Source: JASHUC01 sp035606175 (GTDB lineage Bacteria > Pseudomonadota > Gammaproteobacteria > Steroidobacterales > Steroidobacteraceae). From it: DNA of 16,874 nucleotides. The DNA lies in the NCBI GenBank assembly GCA_035606175.1, contig DATNFW010000111.1:1-16874 (forward strand), read 5' to 3'. Both the position numbers and the translations under genes were made by a program. The stretch's first letter is position 1. The number at the start of each line of letters is the position of its first letter. Of the stretch, positions 1 through 6,719 are shown in pieces. Below the pieces are notes generated by a model, which was not told the DNA's origin, searched no databases, and saw only the letters and a program-made list of their open reading frames with translations.

Positions 1-188
1 CCCCGAAACGCCGGGTGCGAGCTCACATCGCGCACCGCCTCGCCCCGATACCAGATCGCAGGCGGCCGCTCCCGCAAGCGCTCAAGCACCTGGGCACCCC
101 GGCGCGCGCCGCCGCCCTCGTCATCGACATCCGGTGATGCCGCGCGACTCCCTTCCCCGCCCGGATGCCTCGGAGCCTTGCTTGCCAT
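1..188 (-). CDS. 4-hydroxyphenylacetate 3-monooxygenase (HpaB/PvcC)-family protein, N-terminus only
   Basis: This is a partial gene that runs off the left edge; about 62 codons are present. Reading the minus strand from the ATG at 188, an Ala/Gly/Arg-rich leader of about 30 residues is followed by GAQVLERLRERPPAIWYRGE and then VRDVSSHPAFR. These match the start of the HpaB flavin-dependent hydroxylase family, whose members begin G-x-x-YLESLRD...V-x-x-GE-x-V-x-DV-x-x-HPAFR. The related 4-hydroxybutyryl-CoA dehydratases begin similarly and cannot be excluded. A strong Shine-Dalgarno (GGAGGG, minus strand 197-192) sits four bases before the ATG and fixes the start. Family members use FADH2 supplied by a reductase to hydroxylate phenols; the actual substrate cannot be read from this fragment. 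The gene is divergent from the ABC transporter operon, with 106 bp between the starts. Confidence 0.72.
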   Translation of the reverse strand, partial: MASKAPRHPGGEGSRAASPDVDDEGGGARRGAQVLERLRERPPAIWYRGEAVRDVSSHPAFR

Positions 189-191
189 ACG

Positions 192-197
192 CCCTCC
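192..197 (-). promoter_or_regulatory. Shine-Dalgarno of the HpaB-like gene
   Basis: GGAGGG on the minus strand lies four bases upstream of the ATG at 188. It decides the start of a gene otherwise visible only as an open frame running off the window. Confidence 0.6.
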
Positions 198-264
198 GAT
201 CTCGCCTGCGCGAGAGTTCCGCAGAGGATGCAGCTTATCTCATCGAGCGAGCGGGCATTGCCGG

Positions 265-270
265 TAAAAT
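265..270 (+). promoter_or_regulatory. possible -10 element for the ABC exporter operon
   Basis: TAAAAT is a 5/6 match to the sigma-70 -10 box in an otherwise GC-rich 106-bp divergent spacer, 24 bases before the ATPase ATG. It would give a short leader containing the AAGG ribosome site at 283-286. I see no convincing -35 at the right spacing, so this is weak. Confidence 0.25.
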
Positions 271-294
271 GCGTCGTCGACGAAGGCGCCGCAC

Positions 295-1221
295 ATGCAG
301 CCGATCATCCACATCCGCGGGTTGTCGAAGCTCTACGCCTCCGGCTTCCAGGCGCTGAAGAGCATCGATCTCGAGATCCGCCGTGGCGAGATCTTCGCCC
401 TGCTCGGCCCGAACGGAGCCGGCAAGACGACACTCATCAATATCGTCTGCGGGATCGTCAACCCGACCGCGGGAAGCGTCAGTGCGGATGGTCACGACAT
501 CCTTCGCGACTTCCGCGCCGCGCGCTCGCTGATCGGGCTCGTGCCGCAGGAGCTCGCGACCGACATGTTCGAGACGGTGTGGGATACGGTCAGCTTCAGC
601 CGCGGCCTCTACGGCAAAGCGCGCAATCCCGCGCATATCGCGAAGGTGCTGCGCGACTTGTCGCTCGAGGACAAGAAGGACGCGAAGGTGATGACGCTTT
701 CGGGGGGCATGAAGCGCCGGGTCATGATCGCCAAGGCCCTCTCGCACGAGCCGCGCATCCTCTTTCTGGATGAGCCGACCGCGGGCGTCGATGTAGAGCT
801 TCGCCGCTCGATGTGGGACATGGTCCGCCAGCTGCGCGCAGGCGGCGTCACGATCATCCTCACGACACACTACATCGAGGAGGCCGAAGAGATGGCCGAT
901 CGCATCGGTGTCATCCACAAGGGAGAGCTGATCCTGGTCGAAAGCAAAACCGTTCTCATGCGGCAGCTAGGCCGCAGGCGCTTGACGCTTCACCTGCAGC
1001 GGCCGCTCGCCCGGATTCCCGCAGGGCTGGCGGGCGAGGGGCTCGAGCTCGCCGCCGAAGGGCACGAGCTCATCTATACGTTCGATGCGGCAAGCCGCGA
1101 GACCGGCATCACCGACCTGCTGCGCCGCCTCGGCGAGCAGGGGGTCGATTTCAAGGACTTGAAGACGACGGAGAGCTCACTCGAGGAGATCTTCGTCGGC
1201 CTCGTGCGAGCGCGCGCATGA
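295..1221 (+). CDS. ABC-2 type transporter ATP-binding protein (YadG-like)
   Basis: This 308-residue protein is the cytoplasmic ATPase of an ABC exporter. All nucleotide-binding motifs are visible: Walker A GPNGAGKTT at 38-46, Q-loop Gln85, signature LSGGMKRR at 135-142, Walker B ILFLDE at 155-160, D-loop GVD at 164-166 and switch His192. The C-terminal ~80 residues, including ESSLEEIFVGL near the end, are typical of the CcmA/YadG/NodI group that pairs with ABC-2 permeases. The ATG at 295 has an AAGG ribosome site eight bases upstream, and the frame begins directly with the beta strand IIHIRGLSKLY expected at a family N-terminus. Its stop overlaps the permease start (ATGA at 1218-1221), so the two are translationally coupled. 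The exported substrate cannot be deduced. YadGH-like systems are poorly characterised; NodIJ exports lipo-oligosaccharides. Confidence 0.93.
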   Translation: MQPIIHIRGLSKLYASGFQALKSIDLEIRRGEIFALLGPNGAGKTTLINIVCGIVNPTAGSVSADGHDILRDFRAARSLIGLVPQELATDMFETVWDTVSFSRGLYGKARNPAHIAKVLRDLSLEDKKDAKVMTLSGGMKRRVMIAKALSHEPRILFLDEPTAGVDVELRRSMWDMVRQLRAGGVTIILTTHYIEEAEEMADRIGVIHKGELILVESKTVLMRQLGRRRLTLHLQRPLARIPAGLAGEGLELAAEGHELIYTFDAASRETGITDLLRRLGEQGVDFKDLKTTESSLEEIFVGLVRARA

Positions 1222-1988
1222 CGGGATTGAATCTTCACGCAGTCCGCGCCATCTACGGGTTCGAGCTCGCGCGCACCCGGCGGACCTTGCTTCAAAGCAT
1301 CGCTGCGCCGGTGATCTCGACCTCGCTCTACTTCATCGTGTTCGGCGGGGCAATCGGCGGTCGGATGACCCCGATCGGGGGGATCCCCTACGGGGCGTTC
1401 ATCGTGCCCGGCCTCATCATGCTCTCGATTCTCACCGAGAGCGTCTCGAACGCATCCTTCGGAATCTACATGCCGAGGTTCTCGGGAACGATCTACGAGG
1501 TGTTGTCCGCTCCCATCTCGGCGGTCGAGATCGTGCTCGGCTACGTCGGCGCAGCCGCAACGAAGTCGATGATCCTCGGCGCCATCATTCTCGCCACCGC
1601 GCGTCTGTTCGTCGACTTCACGATAATCCATCCGCTCACGATGGTCGCCTTCCTGCTCCTCACCTCGATCGCCTTCAGCTTTTTCGGCTTCATCGTCGGC
1701 ATCTGGGCGGATGGCTGGGAGAAGCTGTCGATGGTGCCCCTGCTCATCATCACGCCCCTTACCTTTCTCGGCGGCAGCTTCTACTCGATCGGCATGCTGC
1801 CTCCGCTTTGGCGCCGCATCGCGCTCTTCAATCCGATCGTATATCTGTTGAGCGGATTTCGATGGAGCTTCTACGGCTCGGCGGACGTCGCGGCGAGCGT
1901 GAGCTTCGGAATCGCGCTCGCGTTCCTCGCCCTTTGCATGGTCCTCGTCGCCTGGATCTTCCGCACCGGATACCGGCTCAAAGCTTAA
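1218..1988 (+). CDS. ABC-2 type transporter permease (YadH-like)
   Basis: This 256-residue integral membrane protein is the partner of the ATPase just upstream. Hydrophobicity suggests six membrane segments, roughly residues 27-43, 60-77, 105-126, 138-163, 172-190 and 228-248. The ABC-2 family signature lies around 181-210, with LTFLGGSFYSI, then MLPPLW and NPIVYLLSG. The ATG at 1218 overlaps the ATPase stop by four bases. A longer in-frame extension upstream exists but lies inside the ATPase gene and is rejected. The gene ends in TAA at 1986-1988, overlapping the TAA of the convergent esterase gene, so no intrinsic terminator fits between the two genes. The complex is probably a homodimeric permease with two ATPase subunits; the cargo is unknown. 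Confidence 0.92.
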   Translation: MTGLNLHAVRAIYGFELARTRRTLLQSIAAPVISTSLYFIVFGGAIGGRMTPIGGIPYGAFIVPGLIMLSILTESVSNASFGIYMPRFSGTIYEVLSAPISAVEIVLGYVGAAATKSMILGAIILATARLFVDFTIIHPLTMVAFLLLTSIAFSFFGFIVGIWADGWEKLSMVPLLIITPLTFLGGSFYSIGMLPPLWRRIALFNPIVYLLSGFRWSFYGSADVAASVSFGIALAFLALCMVLVAWIFRTGYRLKA

Positions 1989-3229
1989 CGAAACAGAGCG
2001 AGATCGATCGAGCGGGCAATCGCCTCGTAGCCGGCATCGCTCCCGTGCAGATGATCGCCCGCCTGCAGCGGCGTCGCGATGCGCTTGGGATCCGCCCGGT
2101 CGCGCATGACTGCATCGAAGTCGAGCACCGCGTCGAACGCCCCGCTGGTGCGAATCCATTGATTGATCTTCTCGCGTACCGCCTCGCCTTCCTCCGAATA
2201 GTACGCGGCGCCCTCATACGGGGCGATCGTTGCCCCGAAGATTTTGAGACCTCGCTCGTGGGCCCGATCGATGATTTGACGATAACCCGCGATCATCTGC
2301 TCGGCCGTCACGTGCCCGCCTGCGGCCTGGCTTTTGAAGGCCGCGGCGAGCGGCCCCGTGAAGCGCCCATACGAGATGCCGAGGTCATTCACTCCTTCGA
2401 ACACGATGACATACGCGGCGCCGGGCACGGAGAGGACGTCTCGATCGAGCCGTGCGAGCGCACTCTGGCCCGCCCCGTCGTTGAGCACGCGGTTGCCGCT
2501 GATTCCCATGTTCACCATGCCCCACTCGGTGCGACCCTTGCGCTCGGCGAGGCGATCGGCGAGCAGATCGGGCCAGCGGCGATCGGCATCCGCTGTCGAG
2601 CCCACGCCGTCCGTAATCGAATCGCCGAGTGCGACGATCGTCTTTGCGGGTCCCGACGTCTCGACCTCGACGCCCGAGATGAACGCGCGCCCCCGCGAGG
2701 TCGACTTCGGCGTGAACGGCATATCGGTGAAATTGCCCGGGCCCGAGACCTCGGTCGTTTCGAGGCCCACGCCGTGGCAGGTGCAAGGCCCGGTATCCTG
2801 CGGCAGATACAGGCTGATCGAGAGCTTCGAAAGCGGCTTCGCATCGAGCTCCACGGGATCGCTCAAATAGGGCGAGCCCGCAGGAATGGTGACGCTGCGC
2901 TCACCCGCGAACGTCAGAGGCCGGGTCGACTCGGCTGCGATCCCGCCCTTCGAGTCGGCGAGCGCGATGCTCGCCGCCCCGACCACAAGAGGCTTCGTGC
3001 CGTACTCGTTCGTGAAGCGGATGCGGAACCGATGGCCGCCGGCTGCGATGCGCACGACCTCCCGGATCGTCTGATTGTCGTACGAGGGTGTCGCCGGGAA
3101 ACGTCCCGCGGCGGCTCTCGGCGGCTCGGGTGCCGCACCCCAGGTGCCGATCCATGCGCGTGCGTGTCCTGCGGCCGGAGTGAGGAGAATCACCGCCGCA
3201 CAGGCGGCAAGGAACGAGCGTGTCATCAT
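1985..3229 (-). CDS. secreted SGNH/GDSL hydrolase (esterase)
   Basis: This 414-residue protein begins with a signal peptide: MMTR, a hydrophobic stretch LAACAAVILL, and a likely cleavage site after AGHARA (about residue 25). It is therefore probably periplasmic or secreted. Residues 26-190 form an all-beta N-terminal region starting WIGTWGAAPEPP, common in this group. The SGNH catalytic domain follows: block I LGDSITDG with nucleophile Ser204, block II GISGN with Gly245/Asn246, block III GVND with Asn281, and block V DHLH with Asp392 and His395. The family cleaves carboxyl esters, often acetyl groups on carbohydrates; the substrate here is unknown. Two consecutive ATGs (3229 and 3224-3226) are equally plausible starts. 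It is divergent from the molybdoenzyme gene (114-bp spacer) and convergent with the permease. I see no direct pathway link to the neighbours. Confidence 0.92.
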   Translation of the reverse strand: MMTRSFLAACAAVILLTPAAGHARAWIGTWGAAPEPPRAAAGRFPATPSYDNQTIREVVRIAAGGHRFRIRFTNEYGTKPLVVGAASIALADSKGGIAAESTRPLTFAGERSVTIPAGSPYLSDPVELDAKPLSKLSISLYLPQDTGPCTCHGVGLETTEVSGPGNFTDMPFTPKSTSRGRAFISGVEVETSGPAKTIVALGDSITDGVGSTADADRRWPDLLADRLAERKGRTEWGMVNMGISGNRVLNDGAGQSALARLDRDVLSVPGAAYVIVFEGVNDLGISYGRFTGPLAAAFKSQAAGGHVTAEQMIAGYRQIIDRAHERGLKIFGATIAPYEGAAYYSEEGEAVREKINQWIRTSGAFDAVLDFDAVMRDRADPKRIATPLQAGDHLHGSDAGYEAIARSIDLALFR

Positions 3230-3259
3230 GGTTGAGCCCCGCGTATTTTACCGGATGGT

Positions 3260-3272
3260 CGGGACCGTCCCG
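3260..3272. repeat. 13-bp interrupted palindrome in divergent spacer
   Basis: CGGGAC-C-GTCCCG is a perfect 6-bp inverted repeat around one base, centred in the 114-bp spacer between the esterase and molybdoenzyme starts. It could be an operator half-site pair for a dimeric regulator. No regulator gene is in the window, and GC-rich DNA produces such repeats by chance. Confidence 0.3.
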
Positions 3273-3286
3273 CCCCCCGCATCGAT

Positions 3287-3292
3287 TATAGT
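3287..3292 (+). promoter_or_regulatory. possible -10 element for the molybdoenzyme operon
   Basis: TATAGT (5/6 match to TATAAT) stands out in the GC-rich spacer 52 bases before the ATG at 3344. No clear -35 is visible at 17 bp spacing; the position overlaps the region just downstream of the 3260-3272 palindrome, which would suit repressor or activator control. Weak prediction. Confidence 0.3.
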
Positions 3293-3343
3293 GCGGAGGC
3301 ACCGGCTGCCGCCGGACCGCAACACAGGATCGGAACAGGCTGG

Positions 3344-5677
3344 ATGAGCAAGCTGCGCTACAGCGCCGCGCACTGGGGTGTGTACGAGTACGAGGTGCCC
3401 GAGCAGGGAGAGGCGCCGCGCCTCAAGTCCTACTCCGGCGATCCGGACCCCGCACCCCACGGACTCGATCAGCTCGACCCGCGGGTGACGGCCCTTCGGG
3501 TCTCGACTCCCTGCGTGCGGCGCAGCTGGCTCGAGCAGGGGCCGGGCGCACGACCGGAGCTGCGCGGACGCGAGCCGCTCGTGCGGGTCGACTGGGAGAG
3601 CGCAACACGACTCGTCGCGGCCGAGATCGGCCGTGTACGCGAGCGCTTCGGCAACACCGCGATCTTCGGCGGCTCGTACGGATGGGCGAGCTCGGGCCGC
3701 TTCCACCACGCGCCCTCGCAGCTGCACCGCTTTCTCGCGCTCTGCGGCGGGTTCGTCGGCAGCGTCGACAGTTACAGCCTCGGCGCCGGCAGCGCGCTCG
3801 TCCCCTACGTCTGCGGCGAGATCAACGACCTGCACGCCGCGCATACCTCATGGCCCGTGATGGCCGAGCACACGCGGCTGTTCGTCGCCTTCGGGGGCGT
3901 GCCGCTCAAGAACGCCCGTGTCTCCTGGGGCGGTGCGGCCGATCATCGCGCCCGCGCAGCGCTCGAGCGCATGGCCCACGGGGGCACTCGCTTCGTCAAC
4001 ATCAGTCCCGTCCGCGACGCGCTCGCAACCGGCGGAGAGGTGGAATGGGTTCCGATCCGGCCGAATACCGATACCGCCCTGATGCTGGCGCTCGCCTTCG
4101 TGATCCGGGAGGACCCGCACTTCGATCGCAGTTTCATCGATCGCTGCACGGTCGGGTACGATCGTTTCGCCGCCTACCTGAGCGGGGCCGTGGACGGGAC
4201 GCCGAAAACGCCCTCGTGGGCCGCAGCCATCACGGGCGTCCCGGCCGAGCGCATCGAGTCCCTCGCCCGCGAAATGCTCCGCTGCCGCACGATGCTCAAT
4301 GCGTCCTGGTCGCTGCAGCGCGCCGCGCACGGGGAGCAGCCGTTCTGGATGATCGTGACACTCGCGGCAATGCTCGGGCAGATCGGCCTTCCGGGCGGCG
4401 GCTACGGGCTCGGCTATGGCGCGACGAACGGCATCGGCAGCCCGCATCGGCGCCTGCCGGGCCCCTCGCTCCCGCGAGTGCAGAACCCGGTCAGCGAGTT
4501 CATCCCCGTCGCGCGCATCGCCGACCTTCTGAGCTCACCGGGTGACTCGTTCACCTATCGCGGACGGACCTACCGTTATCCGGACATCAAGCTCGTCTAT
4601 TGGGCCGGAGGCAATCCGTTCCATCATCATCAGGACCTGCATCGGCTCGAGCAGGCGTGGCGGCGGCCGCAGACCATCATCTTTCACGAGCAGTATTGGA
4701 CGGCGGCGGCGCGGCGCGCGGACATCGTGCTGCCCGCGACCATCGCGCTCGAACGCAACGACATCGGCTGCGCGACACGCGAGGGCCTTTACGTCGCCAT
4801 GCGCCAGGCGACTGCTCCGCACGGGGAAGCCCGCGACGACCATGCGATACTCGCTTCGATTGCCGCCCACCTGGGACTCGCGGATCGCTTCACCGAGGGC
4901 CTGAGCGAGCGCGAGTGGCTCGAACGGATGTATCGCGAGAACGCCGCCCGGGTCGCGGAGTATGGCGTGACGCTGCCTTCGTTCGAGGAGTTCTGGGAGC
5001 GCGGTCTCATCGATCTCGCGGCCCACGATGCACCGCAAGTGATGCACGCGGCATTCCGGGCCGATCCGGCCCGCAGTCCGCTGCGCACGCCCTCTGGGCG
5101 GATCGAGATCTTCTCCGAACGCATCGCCGGCTTCGGTCTCGAGGACTGCCCGGGCCATCCGGTGTGGATCGAGCCCTTCGAGTGGCTCGGCTCCGCTCGC
5201 GCTCGCGAGTATCCGCTGCACCTCATCTCCGACCAGCCGGCGCGGCGGTTGCACAGTCAACTCGACCGCAGTCCCTACTCGCAGGCCGCCAAAGTCGCAG
5301 GGCGCGAGCCCGCGTGGATCAATCCTGCCGATGCGGCGGCCCGCGGCATCGAGGCGGGCGATCTGGTCGAGCTGTTCAACGCTCGGGGGCGGTGCATTGC
5401 GGGAGCGATCGTGAGCGAGGACGTGATGTCCGGCGTCGTGCGACTCGCAACGGGAGCCTGGTGGGACTGTCCCGACGGGGGGGCCGAGCGAAGCGGCAAT
5501 CCCAACGCTCTGACGCTCGACCGCGGCGCCTCCTCCTTCTCCCAGGGCTGCAGCGCGCAGACGTGTCTCGTCGAGCTGCGCCGCTTCGAGGGGGTGGCTC
5601 CGCCTATCGAGGTCGCGCGGCCGCCCGTGATTCTCACGCGCGACGCCTCGACTGCGGCGGACGAGCTGCACTCATGA
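3344..5677 (+). CDS. cytoplasmic molybdopterin oxidoreductase of the DMSO/TMAO/biotin-sulfoxide reductase group (BisC/TorZ-like)
   Basis: This 777-residue bis-MGD molybdoenzyme catalyses two-electron, usually oxygen-atom-transfer, chemistry. The motif GGSYGWASSGRFHHA at 109-123 is the hallmark of the DMSO reductase subgroup in which a serine ligates Mo; Ser116 is the likely ligand. No N-terminal CxxCxxxC cluster motif is present, so there is no Fe-S centre. There is no twin-arginine leader, pointing to a cytoplasmic BisC-like enzyme. Middle motifs such as LVYWAGGNPFHHHQD (417-431) and RRADIVLPATIALERNDI match the family. The C-terminal dinucleotide-binding domain has HLISDQPARRLHSQLD and ends GNPNALTLDRGASSFSQGC. 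Length is normal for BisC. It is first in an operon with a hydrolase (22-bp gap) and acetoacetyl-CoA synthetase, unusual company for a sulfoxide scavenger. It may act on a catabolic substrate instead, which is inference. Confidence 0.9.
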   Translation: MSKLRYSAAHWGVYEYEVPEQGEAPRLKSYSGDPDPAPHGLDQLDPRVTALRVSTPCVRRSWLEQGPGARPELRGREPLVRVDWESATRLVAAEIGRVRERFGNTAIFGGSYGWASSGRFHHAPSQLHRFLALCGGFVGSVDSYSLGAGSALVPYVCGEINDLHAAHTSWPVMAEHTRLFVAFGGVPLKNARVSWGGAADHRARAALERMAHGGTRFVNISPVRDALATGGEVEWVPIRPNTDTALMLALAFVIREDPHFDRSFIDRCTVGYDRFAAYLSGAVDGTPKTPSWAAAITGVPAERIESLAREMLRCRTMLNASWSLQRAAHGEQPFWMIVTLAAMLGQIGLPGGGYGLGYGATNGIGSPHRRLPGPSLPRVQNPVSEFIPVARIADLLSSPGDSFTYRGRTYRYPDIKLVYWAGGNPFHHHQDLHRLEQAWRRPQTIIFHEQYWTAAARRADIVLPATIALERNDIGCATREGLYVAMRQATAPHGEARDDHAILASIAAHLGLADRFTEGLSEREWLERMYRENAARVAEYGVTLPSFEEFWERGLIDLAAHDAPQVMHAAFRADPARSPLRTPSGRIEIFSERIAGFGLEDCPGHPVWIEPFEWLGSARAREYPLHLISDQPARRLHSQLDRSPYSQAAKVAGREPAWINPADAAARGIEAGDLVELFNARGRCIAGAIVSEDVMSGVVRLATGAWWDCPDGGAERSGNPNALTLDRGASSFSQGCSAQTCLVELRRFEGVAPPIEVARPPVILTRDASTAADELHS

Positions 5678-5699
5678 TCAAACGTTACGGGTTGCCCAT

Positions 5700-6719
5700 A
5701 TGAGCTCTGCGAAAGCGACTTCGAGCGCGGCGAATGCGACCGCGGCCACACAGCTGGTCCCAGTGCAACTGCCTGCGCGCACGATTCCTCCGCCGCCGAC
5801 GATCAGCGAGGCAGCGCGGATGGCGCTCTCGACGGGCGCCGCCACGCCGCCGGTCGCGCGGCCGGCGGCAGACGATCTCGAGGGCTGGCGGCGCGCCATC
5901 GAGGCGAGCGAGCGCATGTGGGAGCCGATCGCCGCGCAGATGCTCTCGGAGTGCCGCTGCGAGGTGGAGACACGCTCGATTGCGGGCGTCACGACCTATG
6001 TCTGCACGCCGGATACGGTATCGGCCGCCGCCGAGGGCCGTGTATATCTTTACTTCCATGGCGGTGCATTCGTGTTCGGTGCCGGTCGCTTCGCGATGGC
6101 GACCGGTGCCGCATCCGCCGAACGGCTCGGCATCACGACTTACTCGGTCGATTACCGCATGCCGCCCGATCATCCCTTTCCCGCAGCGCCCGAGGATTGT
6201 CTCGCCGTCTATCGAGCGTTGATCGATCGGCACGGCCCGCGTCGGATCGTGATCGGCGGTAGCTCGGCAGGAGGCAATCTCGCCGCCGCCGTCACGCTCA
6301 TGGTCCGCGATCGCGGCTTGCCGTTGCCTGCCGCCGTCGTCCTCCTCACCCCCGAGGTGGACCTGACCGAGGCCGGCGATACATTCCGCACGAACGCATT
6401 GCTCGACGTCACGCTCAAAGGCGGACTGCCGGAGTGCAACGCGCTGTATGCCGCGGGACGCGACCTGACGGACCCGTACCTCTCTCCGCTTTATGCGGAC
6501 TTCGCGCGCGGCTTTCCGCCGACGCTCATTCAATCGGGAACGCGCGATCTGTTTCTTTCGAATTCGGTTCTACTGCACCGCAAGCTCCGGGCCGCCGGCC
6601 TCGAGACGGAGCTGCACGTTTGGGAGGCCATGCCGCACGGGGGCTTCGGGTTCGGCCCTGTTCCGGAGAACGAGGAGATCAGCGCGGAGGTCGCGCGTTT
6701 CATCGGGCGCCACGCGTAA
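5700..6719 (+). CDS. alpha/beta hydrolase of the hormone-sensitive-lipase (GDXG) family
   Basis: This 339-residue esterase-like protein has the oxyanion-hole motif HGGAF at 120-124 and nucleophile elbow GSSAGG with Ser189. The acid Asp283 lies in SGTRDLFLSNS, and His313 in MPHGGF, giving a complete catalytic triad. The motif SVDYRMPPDHPFPAA (149-163) is also typical of the HSL family. The first ~55 residues are Ala/Thr/Pro-rich low complexity with no clear signal peptide, and the true start could be an internal ATG (for example Met41). No obvious Shine-Dalgarno precedes 5700. It sits 22 bp after the molybdoenzyme, and its TAA overlaps the next ATG by one base (TAATG). It could hydrolyse an ester or lactone generated upstream in a catabolic route. 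That role is inferred only from position. Confidence 0.9.
   Translation: MSSAKATSSAANATAATQLVPVQLPARTIPPPPTISEAARMALSTGAATPPVARPAADDLEGWRRAIEASERMWEPIAAQMLSECRCEVETRSIAGVTTYVCTPDTVSAAAEGRVYLYFHGGAFVFGAGRFAMATGAASAERLGITTYSVDYRMPPDHPFPAAPEDCLAVYRALIDRHGPRRIVIGGSSAGGNLAAAVTLMVRDRGLPLPAAVVLLTPEVDLTEAGDTFRTNALLDVTLKGGLPECNALYAAGRDLTDPYLSPLYADFARGFPPTLIQSGTRDLFLSNSVLLHRKLRAAGLETELHVWEAMPHGGFGFGPVPENEEISAEVARFIGRHA

Noticed and set aside
1074..3235. Long open frames opposite the permease and esterase (about 360 and 475 codons)
   Set aside because: They have arginine-rich, low-complexity translations without motifs and are complementary shadows of well-supported genes in GC-rich DNA.
3344..5677. 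Formate dehydrogenase, nitrate reductase or pyrogallol transhydroxylase
   Set aside because: No N-terminal Fe-S cysteine motif, a Ser (not Cys, SeCys or Asp) at the Mo position in YGWxS, and no Fe-S partner subunit gene alongside.
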